From contig NZ_CP108784.1 of NCBI RefSeq assembly GCF_045207655.1, positions 6,572,001 through 6,636,000 of the forward strand: 64,000 bases of DNA, written 5' to 3'. The notes below the pieces were generated by a model. The model was not told where the DNA came from and ran no database searches. It saw only the letters and a program-made list of their open reading frames with translations. Source of the DNA: Embleya sp045207655 (GTDB lineage: Bacteria; Actinomycetota; Actinomycetes; Streptomycetales; Streptomycetaceae). Shown here one piece after another: positions 1-8,707 of this stretch. The translations under genes and the position numbers were made by a program. Every line of letters starts with the position of its first letter. The first letter of the stretch is position 1.

Positions 1-2
1 GC

Positions 3-1619
3 GCCGGCTCCCAAAGGAATCCGGTCTACCAGGTTCGCGGCTACTGCAGCCAACTGCTGCGGCTGCACGGCTCGGTCATCGGTCACCCCGAACGGGTCTT
101 GGGCTGCGCCTATTTGCACAACGCGCGCATGGGCGATGTCGGCAGTCTTGTGCTCCTTCAGACGAGCCAGCACGGTCTCCTCTTCACCGGCGACTCTCGC
201 GAGAGCTTTCGCGAAATCCTGGAAAAGCGCTTGGCCTCCCAGCGGAACCCGACCGCGGGCAATCTTTGGGACAAGGAGCGTTTCGGCGGTCGTGTCAGCC
301 TCAGGGAGACGATTCGTCACGAGCTCGCCGGTACACCGCAGTTCCAGCTGACCGGAAACCAGGGGGAGGCCTATCACGCAGTGCTGCATGCAGTCGAAGC
401 CCGGCGGGCGACCGGCCGCAAACAAGTTGTCGTGATCACCGGAGCGGCCGGAACCGGGAAGTCCGCCATTGCCAATCGACTGCATCAAGACCTTCGCGCC
501 CGTGGGCACAACACCGAGCTGGCGATCACCACGTCCGCCTACCGGGCTGTGGTCAGGGCGGAAGCGCCTCGGGGGACGAAGTACCTCTTGCAGTCCCCAG
601 GTGCGTACCGGCGCGCGGAGCGGGATTCGGTCGCGGTGTTGATCTGTGACGAGGCACATCGGATCCAGCCGACCAGCGTGGGCATGTTCGCCCCTGCGAA
701 GGAGCGGGCGGCCGCCAGGCCGCAGATCGAGGAGTTGATCGACGCGGGGCAGGTGTCGGTCTTCTTGCTGGACCAGTGTCAGGCTGTCCGCCCCGGGGAC
801 GTGGGCAGCATCGAGTTGATCTCCGATACCGCTCATGCGTTGGGCGCCGACGTCGCCCCGGTTGTGGACCTGGACGAGGCCTTTCGCTGCGGTGGCAGTC
901 GAGCCTTCATGAACTGGGTGCACAGGCTGTTCGATCTCGTTCCCGGCAGAGCGGCGACGGTGTGGCAGCCGGATGGCCTCATGGAGGTTCGGACCGCTCG
1001 CAATATGTATGAAATGCACGAGTTTCTCCTGGGCAAGGACACGACTGGCAACTCTGCGCGGATCGCCGCCGGCTATGCCTGGTCGTGGAGCGACCCGCTT
1101 CCGGATGGAAGGCTCGTATGCGACATCGAGCTGGAGGACGGCTGGGTGTCGCCGTGGAACTCCCGATCCGGGAAGAGCGTCGAGGGCATCCCGAGCCGCG
1201 AACGTTGGGCGGTCGACCCAGGTGGCTTCCAGCAGATCGGCTGTATCTATACCGCGCAGGGGCTGGAGTACGACTGGGCCGGAGTGCTGTTCGGCAAGGA
1301 CTTGGTACGCCGACAGGGTCGCTGGGTGGCTCAACCGCGCGAATCGCACGACCGGCGCGCCAAGCTGATGGCAGGCGTCGATGGCAGGCACTCGTTCGAG
1401 CTCTGCCTTCGCAACACCTACAAGGTGCTGATGACCCGCGGCATGTGCGGCGTGGTGGTGCACTCGGTCGACGCCGAGACGCAGCGCTACCTCGAAGCAA
1501 TGGTGAACTCCAACCTCACGCGGGAGTACGCGAATGCGAGGCAGCAGTACCTGAAGCGCGCCAAGACGCAAAGCGGCGCGACCAGTGTTACCAAGTCGGA
1601 GGTTTCGGAGAGCAGTTGA
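3..1619 (+). CDS. DUF2075 / Schlafen group 3 helicase-domain protein, 5' end outside the window
   Basis: The frame is open from the first bases, and the residues before the first ATG at 99 align with residues about 119-155 of the next gene (shared pattern PERVxGxAYLHNA), so the true start and any N-terminal nuclease lie upstream of the window. The visible part is an ATP-dependent helicase-like domain: Walker A GAAGTGKS (about 440-463), Walker B VLICDEAHR (about 637-663), and the DUF2075 C-terminal hallmarks GCIYTAQGLEYDW and NTYKVLMTRGM. DUF2075 proteins are predicted nucleic-acid translocases related to the Schlafen group 3 helicase domain; several occur in phage-defence islands. It is a diverged paralogue of the downstream gene in the same orientation, separated by about 100 bp. 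The family call is firm; a defence role is inference from neighbours. Confidence 0.85.
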   Translation, partial: AGSQRNPVYQVRGYCSQLLRLHGSVIGHPERVLGCAYLHNARMGDVGSLVLLQTSQHGLLFTGDSRESFREILEKRLASQRNPTAGNLWDKERFGGRVSLRETIRHELAGTPQFQLTGNQGEAYHAVLHAVEARRATGRKQVVVITGAAGTGKSAIANRLHQDLRARGHNTELAITTSAYRAVVRAEAPRGTKYLLQSPGAYRRAERDSVAVLICDEAHRIQPTSVGMFAPAKERAAARPQIEELIDAGQVSVFLLDQCQAVRPGDVGSIELISDTAHALGADVAPVVDLDEAFRCGGSRAFMNWVHRLFDLVPGRAATVWQPDGLMEVRTARNMYEMHEFLLGKDTTGNSARIAAGYAWSWSDPLPDGRLVCDIELEDGWVSPWNSRSGKSVEGIPSRERWAVDPGGFQQIGCIYTAQGLEYDWAGVLFGKDLVRRQGRWVAQPRESHDRRAKLMAGVDGRHSFELCLRNTYKVLMTRGMCGVVVHSVDAETQRYLEAMVNSNLTREYANARQQYLKRAKTQSGATSVTKSEVSESS

Positions 1620-1721
1620 AACAGTAGAGTTGGCGCGACCATTGCGGCCCGCCGGGCTTCCGTCGAACGGACACGCCCCCACCCGCGCGATGCACTTCGT
1701 GTTGCCTGGGGGCCGACCGCG

Positions 1722-3614
1722 ATGTTGTTGCGCATGTCCGCGCAGAGACTGGCCGAGGAGTGCGTGGCGGGCACCTTGGCGGTGCGCCTAGGCGAGCGCT
1801 ACCGGTTCATGTTCGGCTCTTCAGCGGGCGACGGCGAGCGTGCTTCGTGGGAAGCCAGCCTCAAAGCATTGGCGAACGACCTCATTGATGCGGGCTTGGG
1901 GCGCGTCGAGGTGATGCTCGAGTATCAGCTGCCGCTGACCAGCAAGCGTGCGGACGTGGTTCTCGCGGGAACGGATCCGCGCGACGGCCGGCCCTCGTAT
2001 GTCATCGTCGAGCTCAAGCAGTGGACTTCGGCCACGATGGTCGAGGGCAGCGACGACCTGTGCCTGGTGCCCTGGTACGGGAACCGCCCACAGTTGCACC
2101 CGGTTCAGCAGGTCGCGGCGTACCGGGACTACCTCGTCGACTTCGTGCAGGCCCTTGCCGATCGACCCGAGCGTGTCATCGGGGCGGCCTACCTCCACAA
2201 CGCGTCCCGTGCTGCGGTCGCAACGCTCGCGGCTGCCGTGGCGGACAGCACCGACAACATGATGTTCACTGCCGACGAGCGCGGTGAGTTCGTGGACTTC
2301 CTTCGTGGTCGACTCGCCGATTCCGACGGGAGCAACGCAGCCGACCTGCTCCGTGCGAGCAAGATCGCGCCCAGTCGCCAGCTGATGGCGGTTGCGGCCG
2401 ACGAGGTCAGGAATCGCGAGCAGTTCGTGCTCCTCGACGAGCAGCGCGTTGCCTACTCGTTGGTGATGCGTACGGTGCGCGCGGCTCGCGAAGCGGACCA
2501 CAAGGAAGCGATCGTCGTGACTGGTGGTCCCGGCTCCGGCAAGAGCGTCATCGCCCTCTCACTGCTGGGCGAGCTGGCCCGTCGCGGCCATACGGCGGTG
2601 CACGCCACCGGCTCGAAGTCGTTCACCGTCACACTGCGTCGGACGGTGGGGCGTGGTGCCACCCGAGTGCAGAAGCTCTTCCAGTACTTCAACGGATTCG
2701 CAAGCGCCGACCGCAACGGCCTTGACGTCTTGATTTGCGATGAGGCGCACCGGATCCGGGAGACCAGCAACAGCCGCTTCACCTCGGCCGCGAATCGCAG
2801 TACGAAGCGTCAGGTCGAGGAGCTGCTCGATGCCGCGCGGGTCCCCGTCTTCCTGCTGGACGAGCATCAGGTGGTGCGCCCGGGAGAGATGGGCACAGTT
2901 GCCGAGATCGATGCCGCGGCGCGGGTCAAGGGGATCGTGGTACGTCATGTCGACCTCGACGCCCAGTTCCGCTGCGGCGGTAGCCGGGAGTACGAGGAAT
3001 GGGTCCTGCGCCTGTTGGGCCTGACAACGGGCGGACCGATCCCGTGGCGCGGCGACGACCGCTTCGAGGTGCAACTCGCCGAGAGCCCCGCAGACCTTGA
3101 AGCCCGTCTCCGTGGCCGTCTCGAGGCGGGATACGGAGCACGCATGACCGCAGGCTTCTGCTGGCCGTGGAGCGACCCCCGCCCGGACCGGACGCTCGTC
3201 GACGACGTGGTCATCGGCGATTGGCGCCGGCCCTGGAACGTGAAGGGCGACCGCGCTGTCGGCGATGCCCCACCGTCGCAACTGTGGGCCACCGACCCCG
3301 CCGGCTTCGGCCAGGTCGGCTGCATCTACACGGCCCAGGGCTTCGAGTACGACTGGAACGGTGTGATCATCGGCGCCGACCTCGTCTGGCGCGACGGCCG
3401 CTGGACCGCCGACCGGGCCGCCAGCCGCGACAGCGTAGTTGTACGCGCTCAGCCCCAGGAATTCGAAACCCTCGTCCGCAATACCTACAAGGTCCTGCTG
3501 ACCCGAGGAATGGTCGGCACGATTTTGTACTCTCCTGACGAGGAAACACGAGTCATGTTGCGTGACTTGGTGATGCCGAGGCGGTCCGAGACCGTTTCCG
3601 CGTCGCTGCGCTGA
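1722..3614 (+). CDS. PD-(D/E)XK-like nuclease fused to DUF2075 / Schlafen group 3 helicase domain
   Basis: 630 residues. The N-terminal part (about 60-110) has the acidic-then-ExK pattern of PD-(D/E)XK nucleases: Asp78 in RADVVLAG and Glu97-x-Lys99 in VIVELKQW, each on a predicted beta strand. The helicase part follows: Walker A GGPGSGKS (268-275), Walker B VLICDEAHR (336-344), then GCIYTAQGFEYDWNG and NTYKVLLTRGM near the end, all typical of DUF2075. It would be a cytoplasmic ATP-dependent nucleic-acid processing enzyme. The start at 1722 has GGGGG nine bases upstream; ATG 1734 is possible. It forms a tandem paralogous pair with the preceding gene and is followed by another nuclease-helicase fusion, which together suggests an anti-phage or anti-plasmid module. 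Function is inferred, not shown. Confidence 0.85.
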   Translation: MLLRMSAQRLAEECVAGTLAVRLGERYRFMFGSSAGDGERASWEASLKALANDLIDAGLGRVEVMLEYQLPLTSKRADVVLAGTDPRDGRPSYVIVELKQWTSATMVEGSDDLCLVPWYGNRPQLHPVQQVAAYRDYLVDFVQALADRPERVIGAAYLHNASRAAVATLAAAVADSTDNMMFTADERGEFVDFLRGRLADSDGSNAADLLRASKIAPSRQLMAVAADEVRNREQFVLLDEQRVAYSLVMRTVRAAREADHKEAIVVTGGPGSGKSVIALSLLGELARRGHTAVHATGSKSFTVTLRRTVGRGATRVQKLFQYFNGFASADRNGLDVLICDEAHRIRETSNSRFTSAANRSTKRQVEELLDAARVPVFLLDEHQVVRPGEMGTVAEIDAAARVKGIVVRHVDLDAQFRCGGSREYEEWVLRLLGLTTGGPIPWRGDDRFEVQLAESPADLEARLRGRLEAGYGARMTAGFCWPWSDPRPDRTLVDDVVIGDWRRPWNVKGDRAVGDAPPSQLWATDPAGFGQVGCIYTAQGFEYDWNGVIIGADLVWRDGRWTADRAASRDSVVVRAQPQEFETLVRNTYKVLLTRGMVGTILYSPDEETRVMLRDLVMPRRSETVSASLR

Positions 3615-3929
3615 CAGGGCGTCGTGCCCCTGAAGGCGGGAGATGCCGATGAGGTGCACAGCCTGGGATTTCCGCTGACGGGAGTGATCGGCATGGCTAC
3701 GGCTTCCTGTTGGCAAGGCCACGACTGAGAGAGACCTGAAGGCGCTTGCCAATCCGGGTCTGCGGGCGGTCCACAAGGACATTCAAGGTGCTAAGGGGGA
3801 CTTCGGCCGGCCTTGCCCCCGGTTCTCTTGCCCGGCACTCGGAGGGCGTGCCGCGGACCAGACGGTTGTGGTGTTCCGGCGCTCGCGTACAGACTTGCAG
3901 AGCGCAGCACAGCGACACGAGGGGGCGAT
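3615..3929 (+). other. intergenic stretch before the helicase-PLD gene
   Basis: About 315 bp. Open frames crossing it lack good starts and coherent codon bias. The upstream part of the frame belonging to the next gene (from ATG 3813) is better read as leader sequence, because the strong ribosome site sits at 3920-3926, just before GTG 3930. No clear terminator or operator is visible. Confidence 0.5.
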
Positions 3930-6900
3930 GTGGCTGACGACCGGGTCGAGGCAATCCTGGGCATGTGCATGGCGCTTGATATCGAGGCCAGGAAGGCTCG
4001 GCAGGCATCCAGGGATCTGCGGACGGTTGCGCTGCGCGATGGCCAGGGCGGCACCGACGTGAATGGACGCCGTACCTACGTGTTCCGTGTTGGCCACGGT
4101 GAGTGGCCTGCCGAGTTCACCGCCGCTGCGCTTGTCGCCCGTGCGGCCGGCAGGCAACACGGTCCTTGGGTCGCCGCGAAGGGGGCGCCCGAAGGACGAG
4201 GGGGGATACGCCTGGAGTGCGACGCCGAATTATCCGATCTGACCCGGGTCGATGTGGCTACGGACCCGGCCGAGGGCGAACTCCGGCTCCGTGCCAAGCT
4301 CATGGCCCTCGCCGAGTCCGATGACAAGTCGAGGCGGACGCGAGCCGGTCGGGTACTCGGGGCGGGTACCTCGAAGGCGCGGCCACCACGAGACGTCTGC
4401 GCGCTGGTCACCGGTCTCGACGCGCTCAACACACAGCAACGGAATGCTGTAACGCTGGGACTCGGCGCGGAGATTGCCTACATCTGGGGGCCGCCTGGTA
4501 CGGGAAAGACCGATGTGGTCGCGGCCCTCGTCGAAGGGTGCTACCGGCAGGGTAAGACGGTGCTCCTCGTTTCGCCGACACACGTGGCGGTCGACCAGGC
4601 TCTTGAACGCGTATGCCGCCGCCTCGCAGGTGAACCGGGGTTCGCGAAGGGGCTGGTCCGGCGCATCGGTGAGGCAACCTCGACAAGCCTCAAAGAAGCG
4701 TACGGGGCGGTGATCGATGCCAAAGCTGTCATCGCGACCCTTGGCACCGAGACATCGCGTCGTCTCGAGAGCGCCCGGCGGTGGCAGCAACAGCTCAGCG
4801 AACTGGTGAACCTACGCGCTGAGTACGACACCCTCTTGGCCGAAGTCTCCGGCCTCCGAGAATCGACCGCGCATCAGCGCGACATCGATGACCAGGCCGC
4901 CCGCGCGATCTCGTCGTTACGTGACACGCTCGCCGGCCTGGATCGCAGGATCCGTGAAGCCGAACAGAGCGCGGCTGCCGGAGGCCTTCTCGCCGGGCGG
5001 CGGGCGAGGCAGGCCCAAAGCTGGACTGCAGAACGCGACAGTCTTGAGGACCAACTGAAGGTCCGCACCCGGACTGCTGCGGACCGTGCCCGTTTGTCGC
5101 AGGACGTTCGCAGGCGTGAGGCGGAGATCCAAGCGCGGATCGACGAACTCGGCCCACAACTGACCGGCCAACCTGACAGCGCCGGGCTCTCGCTCCTGGC
5201 CTCCCGGCAGGTACAACTGATAGGCGAGTTGCACGAGGCGCTCAGGGCGGTGGCGAGCCAAGTCGAATCCACCTGGCGGGTGGGCGCCGCGACCATCGCG
5301 AAGGCCGTACGCACCGGGTTTCCGACCGGGAAGACGGATGTGGTGATTGTCGATGAGGCAGGCATGGTGGACCTGCCGTCGGCGTACTACCTCGCCTCGC
5401 TGGCCGGCGAGCGCGTCGTATTCGCCGGGGACTTCCGACAGTTGCCCGCCGTGCTCACCAGCGTGGGAGCCAGGGGTTGCACCGACGAAGAGAAGCGCAC
5501 CGTCGCCCAGTGGTTGGCCCGCGATCCCTTCGAGGCCGCGGGGCTGGTGTCGGAGCGGGGATCGGTGCGGCGTGACGCTCGTCTGGTCGCCCTGTCGACG
5601 CAGTACCGCATGCGCGCCGACATCTGCGCTCTGGTCAACGCCGTTGCCTACCCGGATGCGCCACTCCAGACAGGCCGTAATGAAGAAAGCGTGGTGCCCG
5701 CTGCCGACTTGCTCGGACGCCCACTCGTGCTGGTGGACACGTCCGCGCGGCGAATCCCCGGGCATCTCGTCAAATCGAATCCGGCCCACGTGGCGATCAT
5801 TCACGAGCTCGTCCGAGGTCTTCAGTACGACCGAGTCCTGGCTCCGCACGGCACGACCGATCCCCCGGAAGGCCTCCGACCAGTCGACATCCTGGGCGTG
5901 ATCACCCCGTATCGCGATCAGGTACGTGCTCTCGACGCGTCTCTCGCCGGCCGCTTCGGTACGTCGTACGAAGGACTGGTCGAAACCGTGCACCGTTTTC
6001 AGGGCAGCCAGCGACCGGTCGTCGTTATCGACACAGTTGCCGGCGCCGGCGACCGCGTAGGGACCTTTTACGAGGGCACCGGACTGAACTCCACCACCAC
6101 TCGACTCCTCAACGTCGCGATGAGCCGCGCCCAGGACCACCTCGTCGTAGTCGCCGATGTCGACTTCCTGTGCACCAAGCTGGCACCCGGCAGTGAAACC
6201 CGCGTGATGCTCGACCACCTTGCCCTGCACGCCCAACACGTCCCGGTCGACGAACTCGTGCCGATCCGAGCAGCGGACGAGCTGGCCGGCCTGCCGCGTA
6301 CCGAGTTGGCCCGCCCGGCGTTCTTCCCCGCAGACGAAGTACCCCGCGCGGTGTCCTGGGACCTACAGCGAGCACAGCGGGGCATCGACGTCTTTTGCGC
6401 ATTCCTTGACCCGATGCCCGTCAATCGCTGGGCCGAGTTGCTGGCACTGCGCACTGCAGCGGGCGTTCGCGTGACCGTGCATACCCGGGAGCCGACCGAT
6501 GCCCGTCGCAAGGCCCTTTTGCAGTCCCTGGAGTCGGCCGGCTGCGAGGTGCATTTCCGTGCCAGGATGCATGAGAAGGTGCTGATCATCGACGACATCT
6601 TGTGGCATGGCTCGCTCAACCTCTTCGCCTCGTCCGGGTGCTCGGACCTGATGATGCGCATCACGAGCGCCGAGGCATGCCACAACGTCCGCAGGCTCGT
6701 GGCCAATGCCGAGGCAGGAAGGGTCCGGACTCCTGGTATTTCCGGCCCGGGGCGCGATAGTGCGACAACGCCGTCCGGTCGCACGTCGACGGCCCCGGCC
6801 ATTGCGGGGCGGTCGACCCGCAAGCTGCTGCTGTCAGTCCCGTTCGACGAGAAGGATGAAGCCAAGGCCCTGGGTGCTCGCTGGGACAGAGAAGCCAAGA

Positions 6901-6980
6901 CTTGGTGGGTCGACCCGGAGACCGCGCCGCTGTCCGAGTTCGCACGATGGCTGCCGGCAGATGAACCGAACACCACGTGA
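3930..6980 (+). CDS. Upf1-like SF1 helicase with C-terminal PLD-type nuclease and DUF5710 domain
   Basis: 1016 residues from GTG 3930, chosen because GAGGGGG lies just upstream (about 3920-3926) while ATG 3813 has none. Order of domains: N-terminal region of about 160 residues without recognised fold; AAA_11-type helicase half with Walker A GPPGTGKT (187-194) after the Q-motif-like NTQQRNAV; a charged heptad-like insertion (about 285-410) likely to form a coiled coil; Walker B VVIVDEAG (about 470) with GDFRQLP; QYRM (about 557); ITPYRDQV, VHRFQGSQ and NVAMSRAQ in the AAA_12-type half; a single HKD-like phospholipase D motif MHEKVLIIDD (about 879) with GSLNLF; finally KLLLSVPFDEKDEAKALGAR typical of DUF5710 (about 966-1012). 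SF1 helicase-PLD fusions are predicted nucleic-acid degrading machines. Same strand as the two DUF2075 genes, so likely one functional group. Confidence 0.88.
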   Translation: MADDRVEAILGMCMALDIEARKARQASRDLRTVALRDGQGGTDVNGRRTYVFRVGHGEWPAEFTAAALVARAAGRQHGPWVAAKGAPEGRGGIRLECDAELSDLTRVDVATDPAEGELRLRAKLMALAESDDKSRRTRAGRVLGAGTSKARPPRDVCALVTGLDALNTQQRNAVTLGLGAEIAYIWGPPGTGKTDVVAALVEGCYRQGKTVLLVSPTHVAVDQALERVCRRLAGEPGFAKGLVRRIGEATSTSLKEAYGAVIDAKAVIATLGTETSRRLESARRWQQQLSELVNLRAEYDTLLAEVSGLRESTAHQRDIDDQAARAISSLRDTLAGLDRRIREAEQSAAAGGLLAGRRARQAQSWTAERDSLEDQLKVRTRTAADRARLSQDVRRREAEIQARIDELGPQLTGQPDSAGLSLLASRQVQLIGELHEALRAVASQVESTWRVGAATIAKAVRTGFPTGKTDVVIVDEAGMVDLPSAYYLASLAGERVVFAGDFRQLPAVLTSVGARGCTDEEKRTVAQWLARDPFEAAGLVSERGSVRRDARLVALSTQYRMRADICALVNAVAYPDAPLQTGRNEESVVPAADLLGRPLVLVDTSARRIPGHLVKSNPAHVAIIHELVRGLQYDRVLAPHGTTDPPEGLRPVDILGVITPYRDQVRALDASLAGRFGTSYEGLVETVHRFQGSQRPVVVIDTVAGAGDRVGTFYEGTGLNSTTTRLLNVAMSRAQDHLVVVADVDFLCTKLAPGSETRVMLDHLALHAQHVPVDELVPIRAADELAGLPRTELARPAFFPADEVPRAVSWDLQRAQRGIDVFCAFLDPMPVNRWAELLALRTAAGVRVTVHTREPTDARRKALLQSLESAGCEVHFRARMHEKVLIIDDILWHGSLNLFASSGCSDLMMRITSAEACHNVRRLVANAEAGRVRTPGISGPGRDSATTPSGRTSTAPAIAGRSTRKLLLSVPFDEKDEAKALGARWDREAKTWWVDPETAPLSEFARWLPADEPNTT

Positions 6981-7147
6981 AGCGCTACCGCACCCACACG
7001 TCCGAATTCGAACCTGCGCACACGGCTCCGGAGGCAGGCAGAGGCCACGTGCGTTTCAGCCTCGTGACCTGGTTGGGCTTGCGCACCCTTCGGTGTGCCC
7101 GTGGAGCACCGGACTGTCCGGGCATTGATGACGTGGGTTGCCCGTGG

Positions 7148-7161
7148 TAGAACCTGTTTCA
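7148..7161 (+). promoter_or_regulatory. KstR-like TetR operator upstream of the phosphotransferase gene
   Basis: TAGAACCTGTTTCA matches the pattern TNNAACNNGTTNNA described for KstR-type TetR repressors of lipid and steroid catabolism in actinobacteria. It lies about 90 bp before GTG 7254. A single match to a degenerate pattern is moderate evidence only. Confidence 0.4.
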
Positions 7162-7253
7162 CTTGTGGGGCTCGTTCCCGGGCCCTTGCGGACCCGGCAG
7201 CGGTAGGTGCGCTGGGCACCGTCGCGATCGCGGCACGGATACCGGAGGTTGTC

Positions 7254-8444
7254 GTGGCCGACTCCGATGCGCCTGCACGCCCGCAGGTCAGCACGCGTGA
7301 CCTGGCGGAGGTGCACGAGCGGCTCGTTGCCTGGCTGGCCGGACGGCTCCCGACGGGCGCAGACCCGCGGGTGTCGGAGCTGAGCACTCCCTCGACCAAC
7401 GGCATGTCCAGCGAGACCCTGCTCTTCGACGCGGCCTGGACCGAGGACGGCGCGATCCGCACCGAGCGCTGCGTCGTTCGGATGCGCCCCGCCCTCGAGG
7501 CCAAACCGGTCTTCCCGACGTACGACCTCGACAAGCAGTACCGGGTCATGAGCCTGGTCGCGGAGCGCTGCGGCGTACCCGTCCCCAAGCTGCTGTGGGA
7601 AGAGCCGGGTGAGGCCGCGCCCGGCGCCCCGTTCTTCGTCATGCGGCGCGCCGACGGCTCCGCGCCGCCGGATGACGTGCCGTACACGATCGACAGCCGG
7701 CTCCTCAAGGCCGCGCCCGCCGACCGCGCCCGCCTCCAGGAGGAGTCCGTCCGGATCATCGCCGAGATCCACCAGATCTGCGCCACCGACGACGAGATCG
7801 CCTTCCTCCAGCTCGACCAGCCCGGCGGCACCACGCTGCGCCGCCACCTCAACGACCTCAAGGCGTACTACGCATGGGGCATGGAAGGGCGGCCCGTCCC
7901 ACTCCTGGACCGCGCGTTCGCGTGGCTGGAGGCCAACTTCCCCGAGGACGCCGGCCCCGACGTCATCAGCTGGGGCGACGCCCGCATCGGCAACATCCTG
8001 TACGTCGACTTCGCCCCCACCGCCGTCCTCGACTGGGAGATGGCGGCCGTCGGCCCGCGCGAGATCGACCTCGCCTGGATGATCTTCGCCCACGACTTCT
8101 TCCAGGACCTCGCCGCCCGCTACGGCGGCCTGCCCGGCATCCCCGACCTGTTGCGCCGCGAGGACGTCTACTCCCGCTACGCGGAGCTCACCGGCCACAC
8201 GCCGCGCAACACGCGGTACTTCGAGGTCTACGCGGCGGTCCGGCACGGCGTCCTCATGGCCCGCGTCGCGCGCCGCCAGGAGCACTTCGGCGAACGCGCG
8301 GTGGCGGAGAACCGCGACGAGACCGTCTTCCAACGCGTGCTCATCGAACGAATGCTCGACGGTACGTTCTGGGACAACCTGCCTTCCGCCCCCGCCCCCG
8401 CCCCCGCCCCCGCTGCCGGGGCCGGGGCCGGGGCTGCCGAGTGA
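7254..8444 (+). CDS. phosphotransferase family protein (APH / ACAD10-like kinase fold)
   Basis: 396 residues from GTG 7254, chosen because GGAGG (7244-7248) precedes it by five bases; the upstream in-frame ATG 7095 has no ribosome site. The fold is that of aminoglycoside-phosphotransferase-like kinases: catalytic loop SWGDARIGN (about 238-246, with Trp in place of the usual His of HGD), and the metal-binding VLDWEMAAVG (about 255-264). In actinobacteria close relatives lie with acyl-CoA dehydrogenases and are thought to phosphorylate hydroxylated acyl compounds rather than antibiotics, by analogy with the human ACAD10/11 kinase domain. The last 20 or so residues are an Ala/Pro then Ala/Gly low-complexity tail. 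Substrate unknown; antibiotic resistance should not be assumed. Confidence 0.85.
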   Translation: MADSDAPARPQVSTRDLAEVHERLVAWLAGRLPTGADPRVSELSTPSTNGMSSETLLFDAAWTEDGAIRTERCVVRMRPALEAKPVFPTYDLDKQYRVMSLVAERCGVPVPKLLWEEPGEAAPGAPFFVMRRADGSAPPDDVPYTIDSRLLKAAPADRARLQEESVRIIAEIHQICATDDEIAFLQLDQPGGTTLRRHLNDLKAYYAWGMEGRPVPLLDRAFAWLEANFPEDAGPDVISWGDARIGNILYVDFAPTAVLDWEMAAVGPREIDLAWMIFAHDFFQDLAARYGGLPGIPDLLRREDVYSRYAELTGHTPRNTRYFEVYAAVRHGVLMARVARRQEHFGERAVAENRDETVFQRVLIERMLDGTFWDNLPSAPAPAPAPAAGAGAGAAE

Positions 8445-8640
8445 ACCCGATCGGTGCCCTCGTCGCGGCCGGCGAGACCTTCCGCCTGTGCCGGTCGAAC
8501 TCGGTCACGGGGTTCGACCTGGGCCTTTCATCCGGCCGACCGGTCCTCGTCGAGTAGTCCGCCGAGTTGTCGACGGCGCCGGATTCGCTCTGGTCGTGCC
8601 GGGGCGCGATCACGTTCGGGGCGTCGTCCGGGGCTCGTAG

Positions 8641-8693
8641 GCCCATGATCAGAACAGCGCGGGCAGACGCTCCGACCTTTTCTGATCATGGGC
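8641..8693. terminator. 14-bp perfect inverted repeat between convergent genes
   Basis: GCCCATGATCAGAA (8641-8654) and its exact reverse complement (8680-8693) flank a 25-base loop. It lies between the ends of the phosphotransferase and the phytase, so a bidirectional terminator is the simplest reading, though the loop is long and the arms are unusually AT-containing for this genome; a protein-binding site is an alternative. Confidence 0.5.
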
Positions 8694-8707
8694 TTCGACA
8701 ACACGCC

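Noticed and set aside
7002..7014. Minus-strand GGTTCGAATTCGG resembling a tRNA T-arm, as would mark an integration site at the edge of the defence cassette.
   Set aside because: The flanks do not pair into a T stem and no anticodon or acceptor arm can be drawn; probably chance around an EcoRI-like palindrome.
7254..8444. Aminoglycoside resistance gene.
   Set aside because: Motifs fit the ACAD10-like branch (WGD instead of HGD) found with lipid catabolism genes rather than antibiotic kinases.
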